Notes: generated by a model not told the origin, from the letters alone. Counted from the first letter of the stretch, positions 1 through 14,093 are shown. The stretch is DNA of 64,000 nt from Dirofilaria immitis (GCA_024305405.1 JAKNDB010000105.1:930001-994000), one strand, 5' to 3'. Made by a program: numbers and translations.

Positions 1-413
1 CGCAAGATGAAAAGATGTAGTAATGCTCTATCTTCTACCTGGCAAAGGTTTTTAATATGTTAGTCCTCAGGAAAAACTGCTTAATTTACATCCTCATAAG
101 TCTGTGAGTTCATTTGACCATTAAAAAGTGACATCGCCTTATTTACTAAAATAAAACTTTGAGGTATTTATTGCCTTCCGTTCACACAATAATGAATTGT
201 GTTAATCTACCAAGCACATAAATTCAATAGAAGAAAATATCGAAATGGAAATTGAAATTTCGAGTTTTCATGCAAAAACTTCACTGATCATTACTGATCT
301 CTCTTGATAAACGGTCATCAAATAGGGATTGAAGATTCTGGTTTGGTGAGGTCAATCAGAAACTCATTGCTAGAAAATAGAAAACATTAAAATTAAAAGT
401 GAAAAATTTGCAG

Positions 414-1295
414 AGCTGGTGCTTTATTACCGCTTGCATTATTATTAATTATTGTGGGTATATCAATGCTTCACTGCGGTTGGGCAGCTCATTTGCTCGA
501 TGAAGGAGGCGTTAGCGATGCATCGTAACGATCATTTCTATAACAATTTGTAATTTGGGATTCAAATAACTGCTACTTTTTATGCTATGATTATACATTC
601 AATGATATGCATTTCTATGTACATTTGTAAATTTTCAGAATCCAATCTTTCTTCTATTATTTATGTTTAGGACGAAAGTTGTAGTAAACGAAGAGAAAAG
701 TCCAAATCCCGACGAAATAGCATTGTTTGAAAGCGCTTATAAAGAACCAATACCGGAAGTATGTTTGGAAATGCAAAAATTTTATGAAATTTTTTAAAGT
801 ATTTTAAAAATATATTGCAAATATTTATTTTTTTTTTAATGAGAAAATAATGATGTAGTAAATGTGATGAAATCAGATTTCATGCTTAAGAATTTAATCG
901 GGAGGAATCATCAGGAATAATTATAGATTTAAAAAAGTACTCTGATAGTGGCAAAAATTTTTTCAAAAGAATTGATTTTTATGAAATCTTCCCACCCAGT
1001 TTTACATTGATATTTGTTGTGAATATCCAGTTCGGATACACAGTCTTATTAAAAATCAAGTTGTGAACTTTCCAGATTAGACAAGGTTACTGGCAATTTG
1101 AAGATAAATTAGCATGGCAAACTGTTGCGAATCCATATCCAATACAGTAAGTTTTGATCTTGTTATATTTAGTATAATTTCACGAAATAGCTGAATGAAA
1201 TTTGCAAGAATTATGAAAATAAATGAATTAATTACAGCAATATATCGTTTTGCAGGCATACATTAAGAAATACAGTTGAGCGTCTGGAATATTGA
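414..1295 (+). CDS. 3' end of a membrane-protein gene (partial, unrecognised)
   Basis: Four exons can be joined in one frame: about 414-527, 671-758, 1077-1147 and 1256-1295, with GT donors (GTAACG, GTATGT, GTAAGT) and AG acceptors. The first exon starts after an acceptor, so the gene begins left of the window. It encodes one strongly hydrophobic segment (LLPLALLLIIVGISMLHCGW) followed by an acidic tail of about 70 residues ending VERLEY. An AATAAA lies at 1301-1306, six bases after the TGA, which supports this as the true gene end. The helix plus the later NPYP motif faintly recalls nematode amino-acid transporters, but that is too weak to name it. The tail is probably cytoplasmic. Medium confidence as a gene end, low for any function. 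Confidence 0.55.
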
Positions 1296-1300
1296 AGTTC

Positions 1301-1306
1301 AATAAA
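1301..1306 (+). terminator. Poly(A) signal of the left-edge gene
   Basis: AATAAA lies six bases after the stop codon of the 414-1295 gene, as is common in compact nematode 3' UTRs. Confidence 0.55.
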
Positions 1307-2590
1307 AGACAGGAACACAGAAATCGCCAGTGGCTAAGCTATAAAAAGATTTCATTGCTTATTATTTTTATTTGCACTTTTCATTTGCAACCAAAATTGA
1401 AGTTTGAATTCACTTGGCTTTTGTTTTGCTCATGAAGAATTTATTTTTTTCTTAATCGTTCGCTTCGAATCATATTTTTGAATCATATACATGGAAGTAG
1501 TAGCCTAAATTATTTTTTAAATGATTTTGTTTTTACTGATATTTGACGATGATAAGTATGATGCATGCAGCGATTGTATAGGGCACATCATCGTAAGAAT
1601 AAGAATCCTCAGAATCATGTCATCCTGCAGTTCCATATTTTTCCTGCAATAAGTTTTTCTCTTTTATTAAATATTATTATCCCAATTATTAGTGTGGATT
1701 GTAGTTAAAGCCAAATTATAATTTTCTTTTTTCAGCAGATAAATTGGTACTATTATATTGTTACATCGATTCTTTCAGAAATCCAAAAGTATTTCTTTAA
1801 AATTTGGCTTCGATATATAATTTCTATAAAAGTATCATGGGTTATATTTCTTCGTTAATTTTTAATTGTTTTTCATTCACATTACAAAAATTTTAGAGCA
1901 TATTTTAATGCTTTCAAGTTTTTTCTAATTACATAACCTTTAAATGAACTATTTTGTGTATTACCATACTTATAATTTAATATTTGCATAAATAAATAAG
2001 TAGTTTATTACTAATTATTGACTTAACTGTATTTATTAAATTGTCTTAAAACAATAAAAAATGATTCTTTAACTTTTCCATCTCTGTTAGTGTTAAAGAA
2101 ACAGCGAAATAATCTCTTCCAAGAAATAAATGGAGTACTTTTTAAAACCATATCTTCAAAGATATTAGAATCGTTAAAATCGTTCTGGACACTATCATAA
2201 GCTTATTCTCATCTCTATCAAGTGTTATCATTTTCTTTATTTCAATGCGAAATTTTCTTCGCTTCTCCGAATTCATTGTGCTTACTGCAATAACTTCTCG
2301 CATATTTTTTCGACATTTAAGTAAGTTCGACTTGTTTGAATTAATCTTCCAGCCGTTATAAAAAGTATTTCATTGGATAACTTTGTAAATAGCTATTCGA
2401 TTGGAAATAGAAAAGATCATCGGCAATGACCTATTACAATAGGATTATAAGTGATGAGTGACTGCTGTTTCGAGAAATGAAATAATGAGAGAATTTGGCT
2501 AACCACAACTGTTCATTTTACAATGGCCAAAATTCGATCTATCATTTCGTTTCATTTAGTCGATTGCTGACCACTAAGCCTTTTCTGTTC

Positions 2591-2610
2591 TTTTTTTTTT
2601 TTTTTTTTTT
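2591..2610. repeat. Poly-T homopolymer
   Basis: An uninterrupted run of about 20 T. A low-complexity tract with no associated gene. Confidence 0.85.
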
Positions 2611-5600
2611 AACAATTTTAGGTAATTTATACTTTCAACTATTTTTAAATGGCATTTTATTAATATAGCCCTGAATTAATTAACGTAGAATGTTACGTTA
2701 ATTAAGAAATATTGGAATTATTTTTAAAAATATTTTTTAACAAAAACTAGAATATTCCGCATTATTTTCAAGTTTTTTTCTATTTTCGTTTTATGTCAGC
2801 ATGAATATGGTGATGAATTCAATGAGCGATAAGATCGCAGCAGTAGTCTTCGGGATAAAAACGATTAATTGATTTGAGTCGATTTCAACAAATTGGATAA
2901 TTCGATACCAGTTTTGTCATATTTCCTAAAAGCAAAAATTTTAAAGTGATTTCTCTTTTTGTAAGCAGCTTAAGATAATAGAAATAGTATTTTTTATTTA
3001 ATCTGAATAATTTAATTTTTATAATTTATATATTCGATTAATATATTGAAGTGCCAAAGTTGACGTCTGATATTATCAAATGATGTCATAAAGCATTTTT
3101 ATTTAGTTATAACATTTGCGATGTAATTTTTCTATTTTAATTTAAATCGTGAGCGATGTTTTGATTTGTGATATGCGTTTTGTATAAAATATTATTATCA
3201 CGAGAATGAATGCATAATGCAACAATTTAAGTCATTAAGCTGAAGAATCATATCTGTGAACGTCTTAATAAGTTAATTATCATTAATGGTTGACTTCTTC
3301 TCATCAAATATCAGCGAATAAAATTTTAAGCTTTGTTATAATTTTTTTGTCATTTATTGATGCATTTAACCTCTATTTGCTTGATATTCCATCATGATGG
3401 AAATGAATGGGATCAGAAATGCTATAATTATTAGCAATAGGTAATATATTAATAGCATAAGTAAAGCCATTGACTATTTTTTAATGAGTGTAAATATTAT
3501 TTCAACAGTTGAATATCGATATGCAATGACATTTGCTCATCTTTCAGGTAACTGAATCAATGGAAATTACTGCTAGTTCTTACCAAGGATAATACAGTCA
3601 TGAAAGATTACTTAAATGTGCCAAGAGAAAAAAAAAGAAAAACTTGTTGAATTTTCACGGAATACGATAGATTTAACATTTTATTTATTGCCGATTAGAT
3701 CATTTGTCTCCAATCGTTCGGATTCTCCGGTATTGAAGTAGTGAATACCAAAGATGCAACTCATTTATGCATAATGTAAAAAACAAATATCGCGCACAAC
3801 TCTAATTTTTGATGGCCAACTCTAATTAATAATTCAAGTTTTCGCAAATATAGCTAAAACAAAAGTTAGTTTCTTTTAAAGGATTTCGCAAGGCAAAAAA
3901 TGCATTTTGGAAGAAGTTAAATTGTGTTTTTATCATTCATCTAGTTTAAAGCTTTTCAAAACAATGTATTTTCATGGGATTTCATTTTGCATTTAATTTT
4001 CTCAGTTTTTCGTATGATTCCAGAATTTTATGAGCCTTAGGCTATCAACATTAACCATATTTGAAACGTGGACTTAATTTCCCACAATTTCCAGGTTGTG
4101 AAGACTAATTAATACTGATTGATATAAGAAAATTTGAAATAATTTCTTAGGTGAAAGCTTTTATTATGCCTAATTTATCATTCCAATAGATTGCATTGAT
4201 AAAGCGAAATATGAGTAATGGAAGTAAATTTTCTTCTTATTTCGAGAGGATTTCTTTCATAATTATAGAAAATCATATGATTTTTGAAAAGTGTGTCTAA
4301 TCATTTCCTCTCCTTCTTTGACTTTATGGCCGATAATTCGCTTTTCTGACTTCAAATTTTTTTGCTAAATGGGAATGTTGGAAATCTTTGAAATAACAAT
4401 GTTATCATTCTGTTATTATTTTCCTTTTCTTTTTTCTTATAATGATAGTTACTAAGACTATTATCTCCTCATCTATCTTTTCCAATGCAATATCGAAATA
4501 GTTTTTCAGTAATTAACATAAAAATTCGAAATTCACTAGTAGTTGTTATATATTTAAATTGAAAATCTATGGTTATTTTATGGCAACCGAAAAAAAAGAA
4601 AAAAAACCAGAAATTTGCATATTTACGTATAAGAAAGTAAATATTTTGGATTAAATAAATCAAAAGCCATCATGAGAAATGCATCTTATTTTGATTAAAT
4701 TAATATTATGTTATTGCTAAAAACCATTAAAATTTTTTCATTCATTTTCAATTTTATCCCATAAAATTAATTTTTTTGGATATATGTTTTAACCTTGGTG
4801 TAATAAAAGGTAATAATACGCATAATTAATTCACCATCTTTCAAAATAATCATATTTTTTATTTACCTTTTTTCGCTGATCTCAGAATTTTTGATTAATT
4901 AATTATCGTTATTAATTAGCCTTCTTTTGCTAATTTATTCATGGTTTTAACTAAGAGCGACTGATATTAATTAGATGAAAGTAATAATAAACTTTGGTAT
5001 TTTCCGATCATCGTTCACAAAATATTAGTTTAAAGTTATTTTTTTAAGAGATGAAGCAAACAAAATGAATAAAATTAACGTCGTGGGAATTTTCTTCGCT
5101 ATTAAATTCTTTAATTTCAAAAATTCAAATTAAATCTTAATCAGATGAATGAATCACTTTGTATTACAGTTCTCTTTATGAATCAATTCGCTCAACAGTT
5201 CCAAACAGTATCACTGGCAATTTTTTAATTCGGTTTCAAATTTCTTTTTATAGCGAACCTTTTAACTTCAATTATTTTGATATTTCGCGTTCATCTAACC
5301 GTTTCTTTCAATATTTGAAATATAAAAGTTTAGGGAAAGTTAGAATTTATTCAAAAGATGCAAACACTAGTCGCATGCTGTTTGATATTATTTAAATTTT
5401 CTATCAAATGCCTTATTATTATGCGCATTATTATTATATCACAATTATTTACTCCTTTCTCTCTACTCAACAAGTTGGTTATGTTCCGGTGGATTCTAAT
5501 ATGCTTAAATGTTAATTTGCTCAAATATCATTTTATCAGAAAAAGATCAAAACTGAAAAGCTGAATGTGAACTACTTATTGCGCCTAAATCTTTTAACTT

Positions 5601-6071
5601 ACCGTAATAATCTATATTCTAAATTAACCTGAAAGATACTCTGTAGCTGGTATGAAAGATGATTTTATAGGAAATCTTGTGAATGAGCATTTTTTCATCA
5701 TTAGAAATTTTCAATGAAAAAAAAATAGAAATACAGAAAAGAACAATTTTTCATATTTCCACTTGATCTTTTCACATCATGCCCTGCTCTATTGATAAAA
5801 TCTTATTCCATTTATAAAAAGTCAATTATATTTCTATGACTGTGAAATATGTAGTTTTCTTTTTCAAATTTATAATTTTTTAAATTTCGAATTTTTTTAA
5901 TTCTCGATTTTATCCCTTTCCATGATTTCCTATTCTATCCATTTCATCCAATTTTTTTTTTTGTTAACATTGCATTGCTTAAGATTATAAAATTGAAGCA
6001 ATTTTTTCAATACTTAAAATTTTAGAAGTTAACATAGTAAAGATTGAAATACGGTCGATCAATTTAGATAG

Positions 6072-6100
<29 letters not shown>
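6072..6100. repeat. (AT)n microsatellite
   Basis: About 14 perfect AT units in otherwise unique AT-rich DNA. Confidence 0.9.
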
Positions 6101-6105
<5 letters not shown>

Positions 6106-6622
6106 AGCACCTTTCATTTAGAATAGAATAAATGCAATTGAAATCTATTATTGAGAGTAACCTTTAACTAAATCTCTTCATTAAGAATGGTGTTGTATTG
6201 CATAGAAGATTTGAAAACTTTAAAATTAGTTCCCTCTTGTGAAATAAATTTGATTTGATTTTTATTAAATTGCACTAAAATTCCTTCCCTCTTTGTGCTG
6301 CTTTCAAATAATCAAAATATCTACCTTATTCAACAATGAAGTAGTATCCATCGTTATATCTCGTTCACTTCTAAATTACGATTATCATTATTGCAAAAAT
6401 TTATCCTTTCTGATACAAATCTTCCAATAGCGAAATTTCATTTTCAACCGCACCGTGTAGAATATCCCTCTGCGACATTATTTAATCCATTAATCAATGC
6501 TCATTTTAATGTGATAAAAAATCAGAGAATTTATATTCACATGAATGAAATGGCATTAACTATGCTATAGTTAACAGACAGTCAATTATTGCACCTCTCT
6601 TACAGAGTAATGAAATGAAATG

Positions 6623-6625
<3 letters not shown>

Positions 6626-6657
<32 letters not shown>

Positions 6658-6711
6658 GGAGGGAAAGAGAGAGAGGGAGGGAGGGAGAGAAAGAGAGAGA
6701 AAAGAGAGAGA
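6626..6711. repeat. (GA)n/(GGGA)n purine microsatellite
   Basis: About 85 bp of pure purine on the plus strand: perfect GA repeats first, then GGGA and GAAA variants. The strand asymmetry is complete. Confidence 0.92.
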
Positions 6712-8664
6712 CGATTAACACTTACGCAAAACTTCGAGCATTTCATTTTTATCCATTTGTCAATTAGGAAGGAGCAAACGAATTTGTAGAAAAGAATATA
6801 ATCTTTTACGGATAATTTATGAAGAAATTAATATTTCTTTCAAATTTTAGAAAATTTGAAAGAAATAATTCTACAGGATGTTTTTTATTGATAAGAACCA
6901 TAAAATATATGAGATATTATTACGTTTTCATTAAGTCGCATAATTCATTTTTAGCATGATAGACCAATCATTCCTTCGAAATCGATAATCTCCGATCTTG
7001 CCGCAAAATTTTTTCATTCTCCTCCAGTCCTTACAATCATCTACTGATTATATGACCTTTATTCTTATGTATTATAAATACAAATCATCTATGATACTGC
7101 TGCTTTCTATAACTACATTAATTTCAGCTTCCAAATTTGAGATTAATATATTTCGTGTAATTTTGACTTACCATAGATTCTATGACAACTTCTTGTTAAC
7201 TGAATTTTTCTCCAGTCATTTTTCCCTCAATTTTTGGAATGAAATATGTTTAAAGTAAATTTTTTCAAAACACTTTTTCTACATACTTTTCATGTTTAAA
7301 TTTAAATTTCAATGTATTTCTTTTCCATTTTGTATTTTTAAGAGAAAATGAAAGCGAAAAAAATCACAACCATTAACTATCAAATATCGAATACCGGATT
7401 TCTGTGCTTAATCATTTAAACACTCATTTTAGAGACTTTCTTTTAAATCATTTTATCAAGCAAATATGGATTGAAATCAGTGAATAAAAAGGTTTCATTC
7501 GAAAATGTCTTATTTTTGATATAAATAGATATTCTTCCTATGCCTTTCCTATTTTATCATCCTTAAGTCATATGTTATATTCTTTTTACGAAATTAAAAT
7601 TTGAAGAAAAAATGAGAAAAAAGAATTATCATTTTCAGTTAAATTTGCTTTATAAAAAAAGACGACAAAGTTGATGCTATTTTCAACTAAACGAATCACC
7701 GACCACTATTTGAACAACATTCTCTTTTTCTCGTTATCTATCGATGAATGATGTTCATAACAAAAATTTTTTTTCTTTTTTTAACAAACTACTCAAAAAG
7801 TCATCAAGGTCAGACATTTGCTCAGAAAGAATTTTTTTGAATTGCTATTTTGCAGTATTCGTTTGGTTTTCGTTTCTTATAAAAATTTTTTGAGTTTCAG
7901 CGTAAATTTAATTTAAAACGAAGATTTAAGAAGATGAAAATACATTGACTAAGCAAACAGTAGTAAAAGAAAACTTTGTGCTTTTTCTTGTTTTTGTGCT
8001 GCCAAAATAATTTCATAGTAAATTAAGTTGGATTAAACGATGGAATGACAGAGTAGGAAGCATGATATGATTCAAAAGACTGTAATTACTAAATCATTAG
8101 AAAATACTAGGTATTAAATGATTTGATTATACACTAGGAATTTCAATATATTACAATATCAAAGAATCGAAGTTTTACTTTATTTTTTTTTTTAAGGAAA
8201 CTAATGGAATAGTTTGTTAGATCAGGAATTAATAATAATTTATTTTCATTTTTTATTATTTTAAAATCCTTATGCTCTCATCCAACTTCTAAAAATTTGA
8301 CAGTCAATTTTCAGTATGAATATATATCCGCTGTCCTGATGCTAGTTTTGTTAGTTTCTGAAATTAATCTTAGCTCATTAGTATCTTATGTAATATTTAA
8401 ATATTCTCGATTTTTTTTAAGACGAATGCAATGTGCCTAAAAGTGAATTTAAGTTGAAGACAAAGAGATCACAAATAGAATTAAGGTTTCTGCTGGAAAG
8501 CGTTTCACTGGCCAATTTCATTTTGATCGATAATGCTAAGTTTATCTTATTGTCCTACTGTCACAGCTAAATGATGTTTGCTTAGTTCATCGGTTAAAAG
8601 AGTAAATTATGTATCATTCATTGCTGCCTTTCCAGAATATTCGCTTACACAGTACTCAGTACAT

Positions 8665-8674
8665 TTTATTTATT
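8665..8674 (-). terminator. Overlapping stop codon and poly(A) signal
   Basis: Minus strand reads TAATAAATAAA: the stop codon of the 69-aa gene runs straight into two overlapping AATAAA hexamers. Confidence 0.55.
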
Positions 8675-8882
8675 AATCTTTGCTAACTTTGCTTCTACAG
8701 CGATTCAATTTTGAATTTTGCAAATATTCATAACTGTTTTTTAAGAAAATTGCTTTTTCTATTTGATCCTGCAGATATTTTAATCTACTAATCTTATCAT
8801 TCATAGTAATCAATTCTCGAATAACTTTTTCTTGTTCAAGAGACTTTAGAATTTGTCGAGATTTTTCTATTCTTTTATTCAT
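8673..8882 (-). CDS. Small coiled-coil protein (69 aa), unrecognised
   Basis: A single-exon frame on the minus strand encodes 69 charged residues rich in Lys, Glu, Leu and Ile, with heptad-like spacing of hydrophobics (LEQEKVIREL, ISRLKYLQDQIEKA), so most of it should form a coiled coil. There is no signal peptide or membrane segment. Reading toward the gene, TTTTTAG ends one base before the ATG, a splice or SL trans-splice acceptor that fixes the start. The TAA stop overlaps an AATAAA signal (8669-8674), with a second copy right after. Acceptor, start, frame, stop and polyadenylation signal are all in place, so I take it as real. It could be a small subunit of a larger complex, but I recognise no family. 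An upstream exon joined by cis-splicing is possible. Confidence 0.6.
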   Translation of the reverse strand: MNKRIEKSRQILKSLEQEKVIRELITMNDKISRLKYLQDQIEKAIFLKNSYEYLQNSKLNRCRSKVSKD

Positions 8883-8889
8883 ACTAAAA

Positions 8890-11800
8890 ACTTATCGGAT
8901 TAGGAAAGTTATTCGCATATTAAGGGCGGTTTTTATGAATTATTTTTTTAATGGATCTATTAGTTTCTGCTCATATTAGATGAACCATTTGCACTATATC
9001 AAAATATTTCAGCAAATATTGTTTGTTGACGCGATGGTTTATCATTTGTTTAAAGAGAGATGCGCAGATATAGATAACGTGACATGACGTGACATAACAT
9101 AATATGAGATTTAAGAATAATGTTTTATCATGACGTTGCAAATGATTCCATTTCATTTGATTTTATTTCTCTACCTTTACTATCCACTCAATTTCACTAC
9201 TATTCATGACACAAATATCGAAGCTCTTCTCACCGGAAAATTTAAAGTGCAAAGAGCAACGTAGGCAAAGCAATGTTACACCTACGATTTAATCGTCGGA
9301 TAAAATGTAATCAATAATAATATGGTTTACATCATAGACCTTTTTTTGATAGGCTGCTTATGGAGATGATATGACTTATTGTTGCGCTATCAGTAAGTAT
9401 GTGTACCTGAATTGTACAGGTAAATATTATGTTAATTACAACCAGTGATTTATTTCCAATTTTAACCTTTTTCTTTGAACAAACAGAGAGACATACTTTA
9501 AAAGATTGATTGATATAAATTTCAGAAAATACCTAATTTTCTTTCCAAATGATCCCAATTAAAAATATCCTCCTTTTCTTATCTCTGCACAATTTCTATT
9601 ATAATAGTCCCTTCTCTCTCTGTCACACTTTTTACTTGTTATCATCAAATGTCTACACTCTTCTCCTATTCTGTTTGCTGTTGGTACATAATTCGTTTCT
9701 GCAGTATATCCGCATCTATCATCGATCCATCTCGATCGGCACAACCTTCACTCGGTCAGTAGTACAATGATCATATGTTCTCATTCATTTGCCTCTTTGT
9801 CCATCCATCTGTTCGTGACCACATTTTATTCCTATGCCAGTAACATCCTTCATTCTTATTTTTCTCTCTCCTTTTCTCATAGCTACCTTTGACCTGCTGA
9901 ATTGTGGATGCATTTTAATCTCAGACATTTTTGGAAATTTTATAAGACTAAGCGATTGACAAAATTATTGCGAAGCATCCATAGTAATTCTTTCAAGTAT
10001 TCTTATTAACCAATTTGTAAGCTTTAAACGATAGACGAAAATGCCCCAAGTTGATGTATTAGCGTTGAAAGATCTCCATTTAAATTCCGTACCAGAAGTT
10101 CATTAAATTCAAAATTTTAGTTCACATGAAATATGTCAATTAAGTCTGAATGATTGATAATCATCAGTAGCAAGAAGGAATATGCAAATTAGATTCCTAC
10201 GGTGACGAGTTCATTAGTTAATAACGCAATTGGTTATTCCTAGCAATAAGTATTAACCTACAATTTTTTTTTTTGAAAAAAGATGGTTAATGGCTAATGC
10301 TTTATAGAGCAAAAATAAACAAATCCTTATAGGTAGATGAACGATTTTTGTGCTCCATACATGAGAGTTTTGAAAGTGATAAGTGTTGTTCCCACGGGAA
10401 ATAATATTATTCTTTACAATGATATTCGAATTATTCAAACTTTCCTGTCTTGAATGGCTTCTTCATTATCCCCTTCGCTTCATCTTTACTCTTTATATTT
10501 GATAGGAGACAACTAATTGATTGATTCTCGAATTGTTAAGAATTGTTTTGGATAGTAAAGGAAGTGAAAGTTTCCGTTATTTTACGAAATAATTCTACCT
10601 TTGCTTTTATGAGTATTGTTTGGAGTGTGGTTGGAAAAATTTTCATTATCTTTGTTTGGTTTATTCTGTTCTCATATTGTTGACCGGTTGTTGACTGATG
10701 AACAGACATTATTCGCCTTCCGTATATTTCACATAGATTCAACGCAACGCTACCTGATGCTTCACTGATGATAATGATGGCTCAATGTTTCTTCTCCTTT
10801 TTTCAAAATCTTCTCTTTGTTTGGCTTTAAAGAAATTTTTGTTCTTCCCAACCAATTTGCATAATATTCCTTTTCTTTCGTTTTCGACCTACCAATCGAA
10901 CTATGTCAAAGAACAATTTTTATCGTGGAAACTAATCTGATTTTATAGTGAGCATATCAATTTGCGGATTCTTTTTTTTGAAAATAAAATAAAAATGGCT
11001 TTTTCTTAAAAAAATTTCGTTGCTGATGCTTTATTGGTCAGTTCAGCGTGGCCAATTTGAAGTGGCCAATTCCTTTTATAGAATGAATTAGAATAAATAT
11101 TTAAAAGTTATAAATTGTCATTTGTATTATAAAATAGTTTTTCTAAACGGTATTTGAGTGATGTGATGAGGATGAAATTGGAGAAAAGTGATTGTTTGTA
11201 TTAAATGAATGAACTGAACTATAAATAAATTATTCATCTTTCACTTTATTTACTTTTATTTTTACCTTGAAAGGATAACGGAACAAAGATATCGAATATT
11301 CTTCATTTGTGTTACTCGTGACAAATATGCTAAGTTTTATAATTTTCGAAGGAGCTGCAATTCAAATTCAAGAAGACTTCATATATTAACAATGAAGTTT
11401 TTTTTTTAATGGTTTGATCAGTACTCGAAGATCCTGCTATATTAGCAAAGCAGAAAACATGATTTAAACCTAAGGAAACAGGCAGAAGACAATTTTCGAA
11501 CAAAATCAATCTTCCAATTAATTCAGAGTATAAATCGTGAGGATAACGTTTATCTCATGGACATATGTAATAGATAAAGTTTATCCTACAGAATTTAACT
11601 TAATCTGCAGTTATTCAATGATACCCGTAACTATTTGTAGAAGGACGTCGAGACATTATTGGTATTGATAATGTCATTATAATAACGCGTTGATGTATTT
11701 CTCCTATTAAAGTTAAGTAGTAAGTTTTAGTAGTATCTTCGTGAAAGTTCATCGTGCAATACGACTTCTTATAAACGTTTCTCAATAAACGACATGAAAA

Positions 11801-12220
11801 AATGAAATTTTTCTCATGATGGGATTTCATTTTTTCAAACTGTCAAAACAATTTTAAAACAGGTACAGTAGGACTAGGACAGAGATCATACTGCTTTAGT
11901 TTTGGACAGGAGAAAGACATTTTCATCTTAAGCTTTATTTCTATTATTTATGAATAACTTAAGAAATTCTGTAGAATATCTTTTATCTCATTACATTATG
12001 TCAGAAGGCCTAATAGGTAATGTTAACATTTTTCACGCATCAATCATTTATAAGCTTCCATCATTTTACAACTCGCTTATATAAAGGTTCTATAGTATTG
12101 ATTAAATTATAAGTAAAAATATAATCATTAAAGTAACTCTGGTTTTACAAGTAGTAATTTGCTCTGTTCGTTCTTCAATAGAAAGAGTGTGAATTGATGT
12201 TGGCTGACACTTTTAAAAGT
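8890..12220. other. Gene-poor stretch upstream of the RIN-like gene
   Basis: Only short open frames without matching splice sites on either strand. No RNA gene, repeat or conserved motif was recognised. Confidence 0.45.
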
Positions 12221-12399
12221 GCTTAAAAATTTAGAAGCTGATTGACTATATGTTTCATTGAAAGTAGAGACTGCATGTTGTCGATCGTAATCGTGACATT
12301 TTCTCTGTTACCCGCGCTACTCGTACATATCAGCAACAATTTTTTTTTATTAATGGATTTCGCTTGTTCATCTGTGATACTTGTCGGTGCTATCTTTGA

Positions 12400-12850
12400 A
12401 GTAATAGAGAATTCTGTACGTATTGCAGCAGAGAAGCCTGCAGTAGAAACCAGTTCTTCACGTCCATGCATGCATGTTTTTCCGGTGACCAAAACTGATA
12501 TTGAAACTGAATGTGAAAGTGACAGAAAAATAGAGAATTCTTCCCGTAATATAATAATACATCTTGCTCCTGTAAATGAAATGAGAGATGGAAGAAATGA
12601 TTTCGTTTGTTCGAGAATAAAAGCTATAAAGCTATAGTTTATTGATAAACAGTACCATTTTTCTTTTACTGTGAGCATTCTTTTACATATATTATTTCAT
12701 CTGCCACAGTGAAGAGCGTGAACTGACCGCTTTTTCTGATGCTTCTTCAATTCATCCAGAAATATAGTCAAGAAGAAAATCGATACTCCAAACTCGTCAC
12801 ATCATCGAGAGGATAGTGCTTTCCCTGTCATTTATATATTCCATGTTGTT
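12400..12850 (+). other. Coding-like patches, possible 5' exons or decayed exons
   Basis: A polar open frame ends at 12637 (EKPAVETSSSRPCMH, TECESDRKIENSS), with an antisense frame open over the same span. A second patch near 12700-12850, after the acceptor TCTGCCACAG, reads HSEERELTAFSDASS and then, one frame over, KKKIDTPNSSHHRED. The composition resembles the serine-rich regions of the RIN-like gene starting 1.5 kb downstream. However, no complete set of donors and acceptors joins these patches to it, and stops interrupt the second. They may be alternative 5' exons or decayed coding sequence. Confidence 0.25.
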
Positions 12851-14093
12851 GTTGGATGTACTATTCGAAATGACGCAAATTTCAATGATATTAAAAGATT
12901 TTATGATAATGGCAGGAAGTAGGAAAAAGGGAAGGATTGAGACTGATGAAAAATATTATGCAGGACCACCTGTTCTTGAAGGAGAATAGCGAGAAAGAAA
13001 TGTCGGGCAGAATATTCCATCCATTGTGAGGTGAGGGATTACATATCTATCTCCCTTCCCTGACTTTACAATGTTTTCCTTATCCAATCCATTGATGATA
13101 ATCAGTACCGCATCTTTGTAATATTATATTTGCCTTTGAAATTCAAGCTTTGAGGTTTACAAAATGTGAGGAAATTTGAATAATAAATAATATGGTGTCA
13201 CATCCTAACACTGTATCATTCATAGAAGCGTCGTATCATTCCACTTTTTAATGCTGTCAGTTAATTTGTTACATATTACTATTTAATTGATCATATTACT
13301 CTTAATGCTAAACAAATCGATGCGATCGAGAACGAGTTATAGCATCTACATGATTTTGTTTTTGCACGTATTATTGAAATGGTTTGATGGAATAAGCTTA
13401 GGGAATAATGCTTTTCATTGATTTCTCTCATCTATCAATAATCACCAGCATACGTTCCCATCATTTGACGTTATGTTGATAAAATTGACGTGAGGATGAC
13501 AGGCCTTGTGATTAGATTAGTAATGATGAATTTAAAGATCGGTTGTAGCACTATGGTGAGGAGGATTGGGCTCCAAGTAATTGTATTTGTTTGCAATCAA
13601 AAAGAGAATATCTTGCTATTACAATGTAAAAAATTAAGATATATTTCCTCAGCCTATAATTCAGTTGGTATATTCATAAGATTTGAGAATTTCCAAGCGG
13701 TAAGATGTCGTGATTTACATCCTACAGATAGTTTATACACTCTTGAATCTATATATGTACTTTTTTATTAGACATTTGAATTCTTTATCTATTTTTATCT
13801 TTTTTTTTTTTTTGAATAATTAAAGATTTTATTATTGAGCGGACTTTTATAAAATTTTCTTCAATAATAAAGGTACATTGGGAGATATCGAAAATCAAGA
13901 ACGCTTGAAGATTTCTTTCCTTTCCGTAACTTTTTAATTAGCGGAAATTTTTTATCTTATTTTATAAGTTGATAAGTTCTTTTAGGATTATTTTGAAATA
14001 AAAATAATATTGTTCATTATTCTGGATTCTTCTCGTGTTTGATTGTTTTCTTGAAATGTAAGTTGTTCAGATTTAAAATCAATTATTTTACAG

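Larger units (their letters stand above)
1310..8660. other. Gene-poor AT-rich stretch
   Basis: No convincing coding exon was found on either strand. Open frames here are short, hydrophobic or of low complexity and lack paired splice sites. The stretch holds a poly-T run (2591-2610), an (AT)n tract near 6072-6100 and a long purine repeat (6626-6711). It is either intergenic DNA or a large intron or regulatory region. Confidence 0.5.

Noticed and set aside
414..1295. Amino-acid transporter identity for the left-edge gene
   Set aside because: One helix and an NPYP motif are not enough, and the rest of the protein is outside the window.
5159..5564. Two overlapping plus-strand frames of 78 and 68 codons
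   Set aside because: AT-driven hydrophobic or aromatic composition, no splice context and no recognisable domain.
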